A DNA stretch of 64,000 nucleotides from CAVUPF01 sp963777915 (GTDB lineage: Bacteria > Actinomycetota > Thermoleophilia > Solirubrobacterales > 70-9). Each line of letters begins with the position of its first letter. Positions within the stretch are counted from its first letter, which is position 1. The DNA lies in contig CAVZSH010000003.1 of assembly GCA_963777915.1 (NCBI GenBank), positions 496,001 to 560,000 of the forward strand, in the 5' to 3' direction. Both the position numbers and the translations under genes were made by a program. Shown here piece by piece: positions 25,398 to 36,932 of this stretch. The notes under the pieces were generated by a model that made no database searches, had not been told where the DNA came from, and saw only the letters and a list, made by a program, of their open reading frames with translations.

Positions 25398-25481
25398 TGA
25401 TCTCGCCTCCTCTCGGACCTCTCAGAAGCCCTCACCGGCTCACTGTGAAGCTATTGGCCTGCAGCACCGTGTTGACGCCCC

Positions 25482-27903
25482 TCACGGCCGCAGCGCCTCT
25501 GCCCAGTCAAGGCTCTTGCCGCAGAGCTGCCGGGCGCGGGAGGACGGTAGGTAGGTGAGGGGCGGGTTGGGCTCGACCGGACTGAGGACGACCGGGCCGA
25601 TCGGCAGCGGCGGGCCGCCGCTGCCGGGGGCGAGGGTCTGCCCGCCGTAGGTAAGGGTGAGGGTGTGGGCGCCGGGGCGCAGGTGGGCGGCGCCCAGATA
25701 AAGGAACTGGCCGTTCTCGTTCAGCTGCTCTTGCACCGAGCCGAGCGGGTGGCGGTCGAGGTCGAGGTTCAGCCTGTTACGGGCGCTGCCCAGCACGTAG
25801 GCCTGATAGCGACCGGGTGTGTCGACAGTGAAGCTCGCGGTCGCCGTGCCGGGCGAAGTCGGGGTCAGTTCGGGGCCGCCGGTCACAGCGGGAACCCAAC
25901 TGGCGGGATGGCGGGATTCACTGAGCGAGACGATGAGGTTGGGGGGGCGGATGACCGCGGCGAGGCGGCCTGCGGGGCCGGTCTGGCGGGCGAGGCGCAG
26001 CAGTGTGGCGCAGCGCGGGACGGCGGCGGGGTCAAAGCCGGAGCCCAGCGGCAGGTGGGCGAGGATTGAGGGGGGGCTGTTGCCTTGCGGTCGCTGCCAG
26101 AACGTCGTAGTAGCTGCCCGCCCGGATCAGGCGATAGACCGAGGGGGGGCGGCTCTGGGCGGGGCTGCGACGCAGCACCAGGGTGCGGTAGTGCAGAAGT
26201 TCGGGCAGGGAGATCGCATCGGTATCCACCGATTCCCCCTTAGCGACCTCGGAGCCGTCGCGCAGGGCGACCGGGCGGTAGCGCAGCTCCGAGGCGCCTT
26301 CGGCCTGGGCTTCGCGGAGGAAGTGGCGGGCGGCATATGGGTTGTATTCGGTGATCAGGGTCGGGCCCTGGCCGGCGATCTGGTGGCCGATCGACTGGAG
26401 TTCAGCGAGCTGGGCATAGGGGGCGAGATTGACGTCGTGGTAGGCAAGGGCGTCGGAGAGCGCAACGCCGGTGAAGAGCAAGGTAAGGGCAAGGAGGCCG
26501 AGGGCGGAGGCGTTCCGCGTCGCTGCGCCGAGCAGCCGGGGGAGCCTCCCCCCCACTCCCGAGGTGACCCCCTGCACCAGCGCCGCCGCCCCGAGCAGAG
26601 CCAGGAGGAGGAAGGAGGGGCTGGTAGAAGCGAGCGCCTTGGCGGCGACCCAGGGGGAGGCGTAGAGGACGATCGCCGCCGTTCCCAGTGCGGCGCCGCC
26701 AGCGTAGAGGAGGAGGGCGGTGACACGACGGCGCCATGCCGCCCACCCCCCCACTGCGGCGCAGAGGACGGCGATCGCGATCAGAGCGTCGGTGAAGGCG
26801 ACGTGATCGGGGTGGAGGCGGAAGTCGCCGACCGGCCAGATGCCGACGTACTGGGCGGCAAGCAGGGGGTGGATCAGGTTGCCGAGTTCGGAAGAGCTGG
26901 TCAGGGCGCCCTGGGTCGGTGAGAAGGAGGCGCCGGCGAGGATCGCCGGCGCCCCAAGCAGGATGAGCGCGAGGGCGAAGGGCACGGCGCGGGCGAGAGC
27001 GGCGCGGAGGCCCTGGGCGCGCAAGAGGAGAAGGGCGGCAGCGAGGAGGATCGGCGCCAGCCAGGCGAGGCCACCGGTGCCGGCGATGCCGAGCAAGGCG
27101 GCGGAGGTAAGCGCCAGGGGGAGCGAGGTGCGCCAGCCTGCGCCCCGCCCCAGGGCGATCGGCACACAGGCGGCAGCGGTTGCGATGGCAAGCGCGGTGA
27201 CCAGCTCCTTGACCCCGCCCCAGAGGCTATAGCCGTAGAGGAGGGCGGAGAGCGAGGCGGTGCAGGCACAGAGCGCACGCAGGGGGCGCGAGGCGATCAG
27301 GGGGCGGGCGATCTGGGCGAGGCAGAGGGTGAGCAGGGCGGCGACGCTCGCCATGTAGGGCTGGACTAGCCAGGCGACGTCTTGGCCGCTTAACTGCGTC
27401 CCCACCCCGAGCGGTAAGAAGGCGCCGACCGGATAGCCACCGGGGAGGTTTACTTCGAGGGTGCGGCGGTAGGTGGAGAGGGGAAGGCCGGAGAGGTCGC
27501 GGCCGTGCTGCATGAGGCGGTCGACGAAGGCCATCCAGGTGGCGGTGTCGTCGAGCTTGATGTAGCCGGCGAAGGTGGGGTTGGCGGAGAGGACGACGGG
27601 GGCGGCGTAGACGGCGTAGACCGCCAGCGTGGCGGCGAGCGCCCAGGGCTGAGGTCGGCGGCCGCGCCAGGGGCAGGTGAGGCCGACCCCGGCCAGCGCC
27701 AGCGCCACCACCAAGGGGGTGGCGAGCGGCGCGGTGGCGGCATTCGCCGTGGCGAGGTCGGTGAGGGCGACGATTGCGGCGAAGCCGACGGGCGCGAGGA
27801 GCAGGCCGGGGAGGCGCCGGCCTAAGACCAACTCCAACAGCAGCCCGCAGCCCAGGCAGGCGGCGAAGAGCAGGGCGGGGAAGATGATCCAGGAGGAAAC
27901 CAT
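25482..27903 (-). pseudogene. Large polytopic GT-C-like membrane protein, one homopolymer frameshift
   Basis: From 27903 the protein has about 13-14 hydrophobic segments in the first 470 residues, with an early periplasmic loop LDDTATWMAFVDRL. This is the build of GT-C glycosyltransferases or related lipid-linked-sugar enzymes. A soluble C-terminal domain follows. As read it stops at 26032, but a seven-C run at 26071-26077 (plus-strand G) is the likely site of a one-base shift. In the shifted frame the protein continues without a stop to 25482, through a jelly-roll-like domain (GRYQAYVLGSARNRLNLDLD). The merged length is about 807 residues. It starts 4 bp after the stop of the similar gene at 27908. 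Phase variation at the C tract is possible but unproven. Confidence 0.65.
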
Positions 27904-27907
27904 TGGC

Positions 27908-29584
27908 TCAGCCGCTAGGCGCCGTGGTGCAGAGCCGAATCGGGCCGGCGCCTTTCAAGTCGAGGCTCCAGGGACGGGTCGAGTCATCGACGGGGATCGT
28001 CAAGGCGGCCCTCTCCCCCGCCGACAGCGGGCCGAGGCTGACTGAAGAGGCGGCGGCGAAGCGGCCCAACATCACTTCAACCGGGGCAGTTGTCTCGTTG
28101 GTGAGAGTGAAGCCGCCATGCAGGAGGGTGAGCGCAGCGGCGCCTTCGGCCGACGCGTGCAGGGTCTGGCAGGCGATGGTGCGTTGCGCGTGGCTGGGGG
28201 GAACGAGGGCAAGGCCCTCCGCCTGAGCGATGGTGAGGTCGGCGCTTGCCCTTTCGGCTTCGGGCCTCGCCTCCAGTTCGGCTTCGGTGTAGGCGGGAGA
28301 GCCGTATTCGTGAGCGGTCGAGAGGTAGACGTGGGCGGGGACGGTGACCGTCGGCGGAAAGGTGACCGGGAAGCCGGGCCTCGCGCCGGGGCCGGCGATC
28401 TGCACGGCCGCCAGGGTGGAGCGGAGGGAGTCGGCGGCAGGGCGCCAGCGTTCTGTGTATTCGCGGTCAAGCAGGGTGATGCCGCCCCAGATCGCCAGTC
28501 CGGTCACCACGGCGGCCACGAGGATCGCGAGCTTGGGGATTCGCAGCCCACGCAGCGCCTCGGCGGCGATCAGGAGGAGGAAGACGGCCGAGCTGTACTG
28601 GTAGCGACTGGAGGTGGGGAAGCGTTCGGGGCTGCGGTCGAGGCCGGCGAGAATCCAGAAGCCGAGGGCGAGACCGAGAGCGACGGCGAAGCCGCGGGAG
28701 ATGCGGCCCTCTCGGTAAACGCGAAGGGCGGCGAGGGCGAGGGCGGCGAGCAGAACCAGCTTGCCCCAGATCAGGTGGGGCTGGCTCGGCTCTGAGCCGT
28801 CGTTGGAGGCGAGCCCGAGCAGCGAGGTGATCCCGGCCCCGGCGGAGTCAAAGACATAGGAGGGCAGGTGCTCGAGGTTGTGGAGGCTGACGTGGTTTTG
28901 GGCGAGGTGGCCCCAGCCGATCCACCACAGCCCGTAGAGGGCCAGGGGTAGGAGGGCGACGTAGGCGCGCTTGGCGCGGGGCCGGCGGCAGAGGGCAAGG
29001 TCGGCGAGGGCGCCGACCGCGAAGGCGAGCCCGAGGCTGGAGAGGGAGAGCGAGATCACCAGCAGCGCGCAGGCGATGCGGTCACCGCGGCGATCGCCGC
29101 GGTCGAGGGCGATCAGCATCCCGAGGCCGGCGGTGACCGAAGCGAAGAAGCCGAACTGGAAGGCGAAGAGCAGATCCTCGAAGGCGGCGCCGAGAAAGAG
29201 GATGAGGACCGCCGCGAGGAGGGCGAGCCAATCGCCGAGGCGGCGGCGCAGGTAGACGAAGAGCAGCACCCCGCTGGCCAGGAAGACTGATACGGAGAGG
29301 ACGTAGTAGGGCAGCGCCGAGCCCATGCCGAAGATCGCCCGCATGAGCCTGTAGAGAATCGCGGGGGCGAGGACGATGCTGCCATGGAAGGGATACAGGA
29401 AGACCGCGGCGCCCGACCCCCATCTCTTGACCAGCAGTATCCAGTCGTCGGCGATGAAGGTGAGGTGGGAGTCGAGGCCGATCAGCCAGATGGCCGAGGC
29501 GGCGACTGCCAGCGCCAGAGCGAGGAGCGGCGCCCTGGGGTCACTGAGCAGGTCAAAGGGAGAACGCCTAGTGGGAGAATCCAC
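27908..29584 (-). CDS. Polytopic GT-C-like membrane protein
   Basis: The protein has 558 residues and about 11 transmembrane segments in the first 390. A conserved loop after helix 1 (LTFIADDWILLVKRWGSGAA) carries an Asp-Asp pair, as in GT-C enzymes that use lipid-phosphate sugars. The C-terminal 170 residues are extracytoplasmic and beta-rich. It forms an operon with the genes on both sides (15-bp and 4-bp gaps). It probably works in cell-surface polysaccharide or lipid glycosylation; donor and acceptor are unknown. Confidence 0.7.
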   Translation of the reverse strand: MDSPTRRSPFDLLSDPRAPLLALALAVAASAIWLIGLDSHLTFIADDWILLVKRWGSGAAVFLYPFHGSIVLAPAILYRLMRAIFGMGSALPYYVLSVSVFLASGVLLFVYLRRRLGDWLALLAAVLILFLGAAFEDLLFAFQFGFFASVTAGLGMLIALDRGDRRGDRIACALLVISLSLSSLGLAFAVGALADLALCRRPRAKRAYVALLPLALYGLWWIGWGHLAQNHVSLHNLEHLPSYVFDSAGAGITSLLGLASNDGSEPSQPHLIWGKLVLLAALALAALRVYREGRISRGFAVALGLALGFWILAGLDRSPERFPTSSRYQYSSAVFLLLIAAEALRGLRIPKLAILVAAVVTGLAIWGGITLLDREYTERWRPAADSLRSTLAAVQIAGPGARPGFPVTFPPTVTVPAHVYLSTAHEYGSPAYTEAELEARPEAERASADLTIAQAEGLALVPPSHAQRTIACQTLHASAEGAAALTLLHGGFTLTNETTAPVEVMLGRFAAASSVSLGPLSAGERAALTIPVDDSTRPWSLDLKGAGPIRLCTTAPSG

Positions 29585-29598
29585 GCCGGCTTTTGCGA

Positions 29599-30216
29599 TC
29601 AGGCCGCCGGACGGACGGCGCCGGAGAGAGCCACCGCCAGGGCGAGACGGGGGGAAGGGTCATAGACCTCGACCTCGTAGGCCGAGCCGGGGCGGGTCAG
29701 GTAGACGCTGGCGGGGCGGTTGGGGTCGACGAGGGCGAGGTCGCCGCCGGGGACGTGGCGAAGGCTCTCACCCGAAGGTGAGGCGAGCTTTCGCAGCGAG
29801 GCCAGCGCATCGGGGACTGGATAGGTGCCGATAGTGAGGAAATCGGGGCGGGGGTCACCCGCCGCGGCAGCGCCGGTCAGGTAGCGGACGTAGACGCGGC
29901 CGTCGGTGTCCTGGGTCAGCTCAAGCCTGGTATTGGGCCGCAATCCGGCCCAGTAGATCGGGGTGGCGCTGGAGCCCGCCGCCTGGCGAAGCGCGGAGGC
30001 GGTGAGGATCTTCGGCTGCGCCGAGGCAGTCGAGCCATGCTTGGAAGCGCTGCCGCCAGTGAGCCAGAGCAAAAGGCCGACGCCGAGAGCGAGAAGAAGG
30101 ACGATAGTGACGCGCAGACGGCCGAGCCGCGGCGGCCGGGAGGGCTCCTTTGTGGGGTGGTTGGGCTGCGTCAATGCTCGGTTACCGGTGGGTGAGTCTG
30201 GGACTTCTACTCCCAT
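29599..30216 (-). CDS. Single-pass membrane-anchored protein of unknown function
   Basis: The protein has 205 residues from ATG 30216; the open frame extends to 30261. A proline-rich cytosolic N-terminus is followed by one transmembrane helix (VTIVLLLALGVGLLLWLTGG). An external domain contains SALRQAAGSSATPIYWAGLRP and RVYVRYLTGAAA. It lies 15 bp upstream of the GT-C-like gene at 27908-29584 on the same strand, so it probably belongs to the same surface-glycan operon. Confidence 0.65.
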   Translation of the reverse strand: MGVEVPDSPTGNRALTQPNHPTKEPSRPPRLGRLRVTIVLLLALGVGLLLWLTGGSASKHGSTASAQPKILTASALRQAAGSSATPIYWAGLRPNTRLELTQDTDGRVYVRYLTGAAAAGDPRPDFLTIGTYPVPDALASLRKLASPSGESLRHVPGGDLALVDPNRPASVYLTRPGSAYEVEVYDPSPRLALAVALSGAVRPAA

Positions 30217-30264
30217 GTCCTTGCAAACGCATCGGCTTCGGAGGTTGGCTGTTTGACGCACGGC

Positions 30265-33200
30265 TCACTTCCTAATCCCTCGCTTGGCGTTGGCTCGGCG
30301 CCCGCGATGTTTATGGATTGCCTTGCGGTGATGCTTCTTCTTATGGTGCTTTGAGTGTGATTCGGGGTCGGCGTTGCCGCCGTTGGTTGTGGGGCCGTTG
30401 CTGGCGAGCTTGGGAAGGGTGGGGGATTCGGTGCCGGGACCGTGGCACTCTTCGGCGGCGGCGCAGGGCTGGGTCGGCGGGGGCTGGGGGAAGCCACCGT
30501 CGGTGCGGGCGTCATAGAAGCGGAGGAAGTCGCCGTTTTGGTCTTCGGTGAGGAGCGGGTCGAAGGTGGAGAAGTAGACGTCGGTGCCGTTGGCGGAGAC
30601 CCCGATCAGGCCGGGGATCTCGTCGATCAAGCCGAGGCCCGTGACTTCGCTGGAGGTGGCGGTGCCGGTGCCGGGGGTGATGAGGTGGGGGCGGCCGTCG
30701 ACGTACTCATAGACGTCCTCGCCCTGGTTGGTGTCGGAGGGGACGAGGGCTTCGGTGGTGGAGAAGAAGGTGCGGCCGTCTTCGGTGAGGAAAAGGCCGT
30801 CCTCGGAGGCGGCGACATCGGCGGTGGCGGGGCGCCCGTCGGGGTTGCAGGAATCACAGACAAGGGATTCGGCGGTGGGGTTATAGGAGTACATCTCGAG
30901 GTGGCCGGCATTTTCATAGGAGGTGACGCGGGAGGCGGTGAGGAAGGCCATGTGGGTGTCTTCGGGGGTGACCTCCATGCGGGCGATGGGGCTGGCGCTG
31001 CAGAGGTTCGGGGTCCCCTCCTGCCTTTCTTCGGCATCCTCGAAGCCGGTCCGTATGCAGTGGTTTTCGGGGTTTAAGGTGGCGACGTAGTGGAGGGAGC
31101 CTTCGCGGTAGTCATAGAGGTTGGCCTGGTTGGCGACGCCGCGGTCGCCGGCGAGCTGCTCGGGGGAGAAGAAGTAGATGTCGCCGTTCTTTGAGGCGAT
31201 GCCGGAATCGGAGACGCCGTTGCCGCCGAAGCCGCCGTTGGCGGAGGAGTAGGGGTAGGCGGAGAAGGGGAGGACGCCGCACCTGCTGGTCCAGGGAACC
31301 ACTATCTCCCTATTCTGTTCTCGGGTGGTTGTGACGTCGGGGGGCTGGCAGGCGGCAGCCCCGCCGGCGCCGGCGGGGCTGCCGGGGTTGGCCTTGGAGA
31401 TCAGGGTGAGGGGGTGGCCTTCCTTTTCGCCCTGCTGGGACCACATGTAGAGGGAGGCGCCGCCGTGGCCTTCGTCTTCGTGGGGGATGAGGTGTTCTTC
31501 AGAGGTGAAGAAGACCTTGGTGCCGTCTTCGGTCATGCCGACGTATTTGACGGCGACGTTTTCGCCGGTGACTTCGCTGCGAGAGACTTCGACGGCGCCG
31601 GCGTCGTCGATCGACATGTAGAGGTGGATCGGGGTATCGATGAAGCGCTGGCAACCCCAGGTGACCCCGTTTTCCTTGCTGCCACAGTAAGGCGCTTCCG
31701 TGGTGGCGGTGGAGATGAGGATGTGGGAGCCGTCGGCGGAGACGGCGGGGAAGCGGAGGAACTCCCCTTCGCCAGCAGGAGTGTGGGCGAAGAGCGAGTC
31801 CTGGGGGATCGGCTTGCCGGTTTCCTTGAGGGTGGAGATGAGCTTGACGGCGCCGGTGGCGAGGTCGTCGTCATAGGCGGAGCCGGGGGCGGCGGTGAGG
31901 CCGTGTTCCCCCGGTGGCGCGAAGGAGAGGCGGTTGGAGGAGAAGACGAAGTGGCCGAGGTCGGCGGAGGCGGCGACTTCGCCGCTGCAGCCCGGGTCAG
32001 AGTTATGCGAGTATGGGCATTCGAGGGCGGCGAGGGCACCGGGGACTTCGGAGATGTCGGTGGGGAGGCGGCGGTCGAGGCTGCCGTCGGCGTTCCAGAG
32101 GTAGGGGGCGTTGGAAGGGGAATCGACGTAGCGGTCGGCGCCCTGGAGGCCGTTGTTGCCGGCAGAGCACTCGAACGCTTCGCCGTCGTTGAAGTCAAGG
32201 ACGTGGCTCATGGTGGGATCGGCGAGGACGGTGCTCTGGAGTTCGACGGGGTTGTCGATGGTGACGTAGGAGCTGGGGTCATTGGGGGGGCCGCTCATGC
32301 AGCCGGCTTCGTTGCCGGGCAGGCCGATGTAGTGGGTGACCCAGCCGGTGTCGGTGCGGGTGGAGAGGTAGAGGTCGCCGCCGGTGTTGATCGCGTTGGC
32401 GCCGGGGATCTCGCCAAAGGCGCCGGTGAAGGAGAAGCGGGGGGGGCTGGTGGCCTGGCCGGTGTTGGGGCCGCCGGGAAAGAGGAGGGTGCCGCCGGCG
32501 TTGGTGGGGGAGACGAGCTCATAGGCGCGGCAGTCGGGGAGGTAGGCGGAGCCGGTCTGCTGGCGGACGGCGGAATTGGGACAGGCGGAAGGGAAGAATT
32601 CGAAGCTCTCATCTTCGGAGGTGACGGTGCCTTCGGAGCTGTGGGCGATGAGGCGGAAGTGGTAGGTGGCGCCGCGCTGGAGGCCCGTGACTTCGGCTTC
32701 GACGGCATGGGAGGTGGAGTCTTCGGCGGCGGGGATTTCGCCTTCGGGCTGGGGCGCGGTCTGCCCGTAGGCGGTGGTGGTGCCGTATTGGAAGCGGTAG
32801 GTGGTGGGAAAGCCCTCGGGGTTGATCTTGGCGTGGAGGACGGCGGAGGTGGCGGTGACGCCGGCGGTGGAGAGGGCTTCGATGGTGGGGGGCTGGGTGG
32901 TGGTGAACTGGAGCGCCTGTCCGTCGGTGGCGCCGTATTGGTTCTGGGCGACGAAGCGGTAGTGGTAGAGGGTGTGGGGGGCGAGGTTTTCGACTTCGGC
33001 GCTGACTTTCTTGGTTTCTTCGCCGGAGGCGGGGCCGGGGACGGTGGTGAGAGGGCTTTTGTGGCCGAAGTGAGTGGAGGTGCCGTATTCGAAGAAGTAT
33101 TCGGTTGCGATGCCCGCTTCGGCGGTGAAGGAACCGGCCAGGGTGGCGGAGGTGGCTTTGACTTCGGTGGCCGGTTCGGTCTTCAGGCCGGCGACGTTGT

Positions 33201-35755
33201 GGGGGGTGAATTCTTCATCGAGGCCGTAGCGGGAGCGTTCGGGGTTGGCGGCGACGATGTCGTAGTAGTAGGTGGTCTCGGCGGTGAGGGCGGTGATTTC
33301 GGCGTGGACTTCGGTGGAGGAGGTGATCGGGTTGGTGGGGGTGCCGACTTCAACGCCGGAGGAGTTGAGGCATTGCTTGGGGGGGAGCCCATAGCTGGGC
33401 TGGGTGCCGTATTCGAAGTCGCAGGCGGTGACTTCTTCGCCGGCCTTGGCGGGCTTGACGGTGGCGGCCAGCGTGGCGGAGTCGCGGGTGGGAGCTTCGA
33501 TCGGCCGGTAAGAGACTTCGGGGATCGAGATATCGCTGGGGGTGAACTCGTCGACGACCTTTTCGCCGTGATCGACGACGTAGACGCGGCCTTCAGAGTT
33601 GACGGCGATGCCGCCATAGAGCCTCCCGAAGGGTTTGCCGGCGGCTTCGGTGAGCTGTTCGAGGTAGTTGCCAGCGGGGTCGAAGACGTTCGACGACGTC
33701 CTTTTCACCGTCGACGATGAGGACGTTGCCGTTGGTGGGGTCGATCGCCACACCAGAGGGATCACCGAAGCCGCCGGGGACGCCGGCGCCGGTGAACTGG
33801 CGGATGAAGAGGCCGCTGGGGGCGAACTCGTATACCCGGCTCCGGTGCGATCCAAGGGCAGGCCCTTCGGTGACCCAGAGGTCGCCGCCGGCGTCAACCG
33901 CCATTTCCCCCATCTCCCTGAATCGCCCCGCCGGGGTACCGGTGAGCTGGTCGCCGCTTTCCCCGCCGATGTAGGGGGCCGAGGCGGAGAAGGGGGCGGG
34001 CTCGCCGGTGGAGTCGAGGCGGGTCACGGGCCCGCCCGGCAGGCTTGGTTGGTCGCCGTAGATATCGCCGTCGGTGGCGCGGCCGGAATTGTCGACGGCG
34101 ATGTCATTCAAATGTGCGGAAGATGCGCCTGGGATTTCGGAGTTGATGGCGGCATCAGGGTTCACTGTAAAAAAGAACGTGCCAGTCCCGGCGGATCTGT
34201 CCAAGACGACGTAGAGGCGATTAGCGGCAGCGGCGAAGGCGGCGCTGTGCACTCCCCCATTCTCCCCTTCCCTAGAAGGCCAGGTCTGTTCGGGACCCTG
34301 GGCGAGAAGTTCGCCCGAGGAGCCGAACTTGTCGATAAGAGGGCACTCGTCCAAATGTAGTTGGTCGCAATTAAAAGACAACTTGTCATTGTTGTCGATG
34401 ACCCAAGCGTCACCGGCGGGGTCGATGGCGACGTCTTCGGGTTCGACGAAGGGGCCGGAGCGGATCGGGGAGCCGGCGGGGGTGCCGGTGAGCTGGGTGT
34501 CGTAGGTGCGAGAGGGGGCGGTGGGGGTGAATTCGGCCTTGACGGTCTTTGCTTCGGTGATCTTGACGGTGCACTGGGCGGGGGCTTCGGTTTCGCACTG
34601 GGCGGCGCCCCAGGCCTTGAAGCGGTTGCCCGGCTTGGGGGTGGCGGTGAGGGTGACGGTCTTGCCCTGGCTGAATTCATGGCTGCACTGGGCACCGCAT
34701 TCAATGCCGGGGGGGATGCTGGTGAGGGCGCCTTCGCCGCTGGTTTCGACCGTCAAGGCGAACTTGGCCACGGGGACGGAGGGGCCGAGGACGTCGATGT
34801 CTTCCTCGGAGTTGGAAACGTAGAGGTGGCCGGCGGAGTCGAAGGCGATGCCTGCGAGGAGTTCGAAGGGGATGCCGCCGGCTTCGGTGATCGATTCGAT
34901 GAAGACGCCGGCTGCGGTGAATTCGTCGATCGCTTCCGATTCGGCGATGAGGACGTTGCCGTTCGTGGGGTCGACGGCGACGGAGACGGCGGCGAGGGGG
35001 CCGGCGGGGGTGGCGGTGAACTGGCGGACGAATTCACCGGAGGAGAGGTACTCATCGACTGCATGGCCGTCTTCGCCGTCGATGACGAAGAGGTTGCCTT
35101 CGGGGCCAACGGAGATCCTCTCGGGCCGGGCGAGGGGGCCGGCGGGGGTGCCGGTGAGCCGGTTGGCGGTGATGTAGGGGGCGGTGGCGGAGAAGTCTTC
35201 GGGTTCGTGGCCGGGGGTGAAGGCATAGACGGAGCGTTCGACGGATTGAGAGACGTAGACGCGGCCCCGGGAGGGGGTGGCGGAGTCATCGACGGCGACG
35301 CGGAGTTCGCCGCCTTCGTCGAAGCCGCTCCACTTGGTCTGGAAGGGGCCAAGGCCAGCGAAGACGTCGACGCCCCCGTCGACGCCCTCATAGAGGTAGC
35401 CGTTGGCGGGGTCGAGGGCGGCGTTTTCAAGTCCTGAGACGCGGCCTTCGCCGCTCTGTTCGCCGAGCTTGGCATTGGAGGGGAAGGGGGCGTACTCGGA
35501 GACGCTCGTGGGTGAGGTCACCACCCAGAGGTCGCCGGATGAGTCGACGGAGAGCCCCGAAGGTTTGGTGAAGCCGGTGATCTGGGAGAGGTAGGGGCGT
35601 TCGGCGAAGGCGGGGGGGGCGGCGGCGAGGAAGAGGGTAAGGAAAGAGAGGAGGGAGAGGGCGAGGAGGAGAGAGCGGCGGGGGGCGAGGGCGAAGAACG
35701 CCAGCAGGCGGGGGGGATCGAACTCGGTTGGATTGGCTCTGTGTCGGTCGTTCAT
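30265..35755 (-). pseudogene. Very large secreted NHL/fibronectin-like protein, one frameshift
   Basis: Merged length is about 1,829 residues. From ATG 35755 there is a signal peptide (LLALSLLSFLTLFLAAAPPAFA). NHL-type beta-propeller repeats follow (for example GLSVDSSGDLWVV, VAVDPTNGNVLIAES, VAIDPTNGNVLIVDGE), with an inserted LTVETSGEGALTSIPPGIEC-type bacterial repeat domain. Fibronectin-type III-like repeats come next (TTYYYDIVAANPERSRYG, TLYHYRFVAQNQYGATDGQ). A second propeller-like region follows, and a His/Lys-rich tail. One inserted base at 33689-33690 (GTCGAACGTC instead of GTCGACGTC) breaks the frame. Without it the protein reads KDVVDVFDPAGNYLEQL across the junction. It is likely cell-wall or matrix associated. 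Confidence 0.75.
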
Positions 35756-35796
35756 CGGGTTGTAGTCAGTCGGTTTCGATAGGTGGGCCCGCCGGA

Positions 35797-35825
35797 GGCG
35801 CCGCACGGCTTGGCCGTGCGGCGCC
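35797..35825. terminator. GC-rich hairpin after the collagen-like gene
   Basis: GGCGCCGCACGGC at 35797-35809 pairs perfectly with GCCGTGCGGCGCC at 35813-35825 around a 3-nt loop. It lies just past the stop of the collagen-like gene and before the start of the NHL gene, both on the minus strand. It is a strong candidate terminator without a T tract. Confidence 0.65.
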
Positions 35826-35863
35826 CTGGGCAGGATGTGCGCGGTGAGCCCGGGGGCGTCCTC

Positions 35864-36745
35864 TCAGCTACCGCCGAGCGCCCAGGTGCCGGTACCGAAA
35901 GAGCCCGCTTCGTCTTCCATGGTCATGACAATCCCGTACAGGTGGATCGCGGCGAAGGAGCCTTGCACCGCCGGCGCTGAAAATCCTGCCACCTGGTAGA
36001 TGCAGAGCTCGCCTGCGGCGGCCGTGGGATTTTTCACCGAACCGGGGCATGCCGTATCCGCGGGGACTACTTCTGTTTCCGTGGTGCGCGTAGTGACCCC
36101 GACGGAGAGACTTGACCCTTCTTCGAGCGGACGGGCAAAGGTAATCGGAGCGACGCCGAAGGCAAAACCTGCAGGTTCTCCTCCTTCATATACCTCGTTG
36201 GTGACAACCGACCAGACGCCGGTCTCGGTTTCACCGGTTTTGAGGGGGCCGCCACCGCCGCCGCCGGAGCCTTCGGGGCCGGTGGGGCCGGTGGGGCCGA
36301 CGGGGCCGCCTGAGGGGCCGGTGGGGCCGGCTTCGCCGGTCGGGCCAGCGGGACCAGTTGCGCCGGTGCCGGTGGGGCCGGTCGGGCCAGCAGGACCAGT
36401 TGCGCCGGTGCCGGTGGGGCCGGTCGGGCCAGCAGGACCGGTGGCGCCTTTGGCGCCGGTCGGGCCTTCAGAACCGGTGGCGCCTTTGGCGCCAGCGGAC
36501 CCAGCGGGGCCCGCAGGACCTGCCGGGCCGGCGGGACCCGCAGGGCCTGCCGGGCCAGCGGGACCCGCAGGGCCGGTCTTGCCGGTCTTGCCGCGAGGGC
36601 CGGTCTTGGCCTTGGAGGCGGTGGCGTGGTTGGCGGCGTAGGCACCGCCAACCATCGCCATGACGAGGGCGAGGATGGCGACGGCGAGGCCGGCCTTGCC
36701 GAAGGGCTCGCGGATAACGCGAACGGGGTGCTTGAGACGTGACAT
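35864..36745 (-). CDS. Secreted/membrane collagen-like triple-repeat protein
   Basis: The protein has 293 residues; ATG 36745 has AAGGAG upstream. The N-terminus has a hydrophobic segment (AGLAVAILALVMAMVGGAYAANHA). Residues about 48-170 are uninterrupted Gly-X-Y repeats rich in GPAGPA, GPTGPT and GATGPA, the collagen triple-helix pattern. A C-terminal globular domain of about 120 residues follows, containing two Cys (VVPADTACPGSVKNP, GELCIYQVAGFSAP). It is probably a surface adhesin-like rod. The GC-rich repeats are prone to copy-number change. Confidence 0.9.
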   Translation of the reverse strand: MSRLKHPVRVIREPFGKAGLAVAILALVMAMVGGAYAANHATASKAKTGPRGKTGKTGPAGPAGPAGPAGPAGPAGPAGPAGSAGAKGATGSEGPTGAKGATGPAGPTGPTGTGATGPAGPTGPTGTGATGPAGPTGEAGPTGPSGGPVGPTGPTGPEGSGGGGGGPLKTGETETGVWSVVTNEVYEGGEPAGFAFGVAPITFARPLEEGSSLSVGVTTRTTETEVVPADTACPGSVKNPTAAAGELCIYQVAGFSAPAVQGSFAAIHLYGIVMTMEDEAGSFGTGTWALGGS

Positions 36746-36932
36746 GAGTTACATATCTCCTTATGTAGGAACGCCCGCCGGGATGGCCCGGCCGGCCTTT
36801 GTTGACTGCGGCCGGACGGGGAATCCATCACCGACGGGCCGCTTTGACTGCTCAATGAGGCCGGCACGGGACTGCGGGTCCGTGGCGGGTGCTGCGAAAA
36901 GGTCTGTGACTGAGGTCTCTCCCTCTCTCCCG

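Noticed and set aside
31414..33720. A 768-codon plus-strand open frame, almost all Gly, Val, Ala, Asp and Glu
   Set aside because: It is the antisense shadow of the NHL/fibronectin gene; the minus strand has domains, signal peptide and normal codon use.
36250..36600. Dense short direct repeats that could suggest a CRISPR array
   Set aside because: They are the GPAGPA/GPTGPT codons of the collagen-like gene, with 9-18 bp periodicity and no spacers. I saw no CRISPR array or cas gene in the window.
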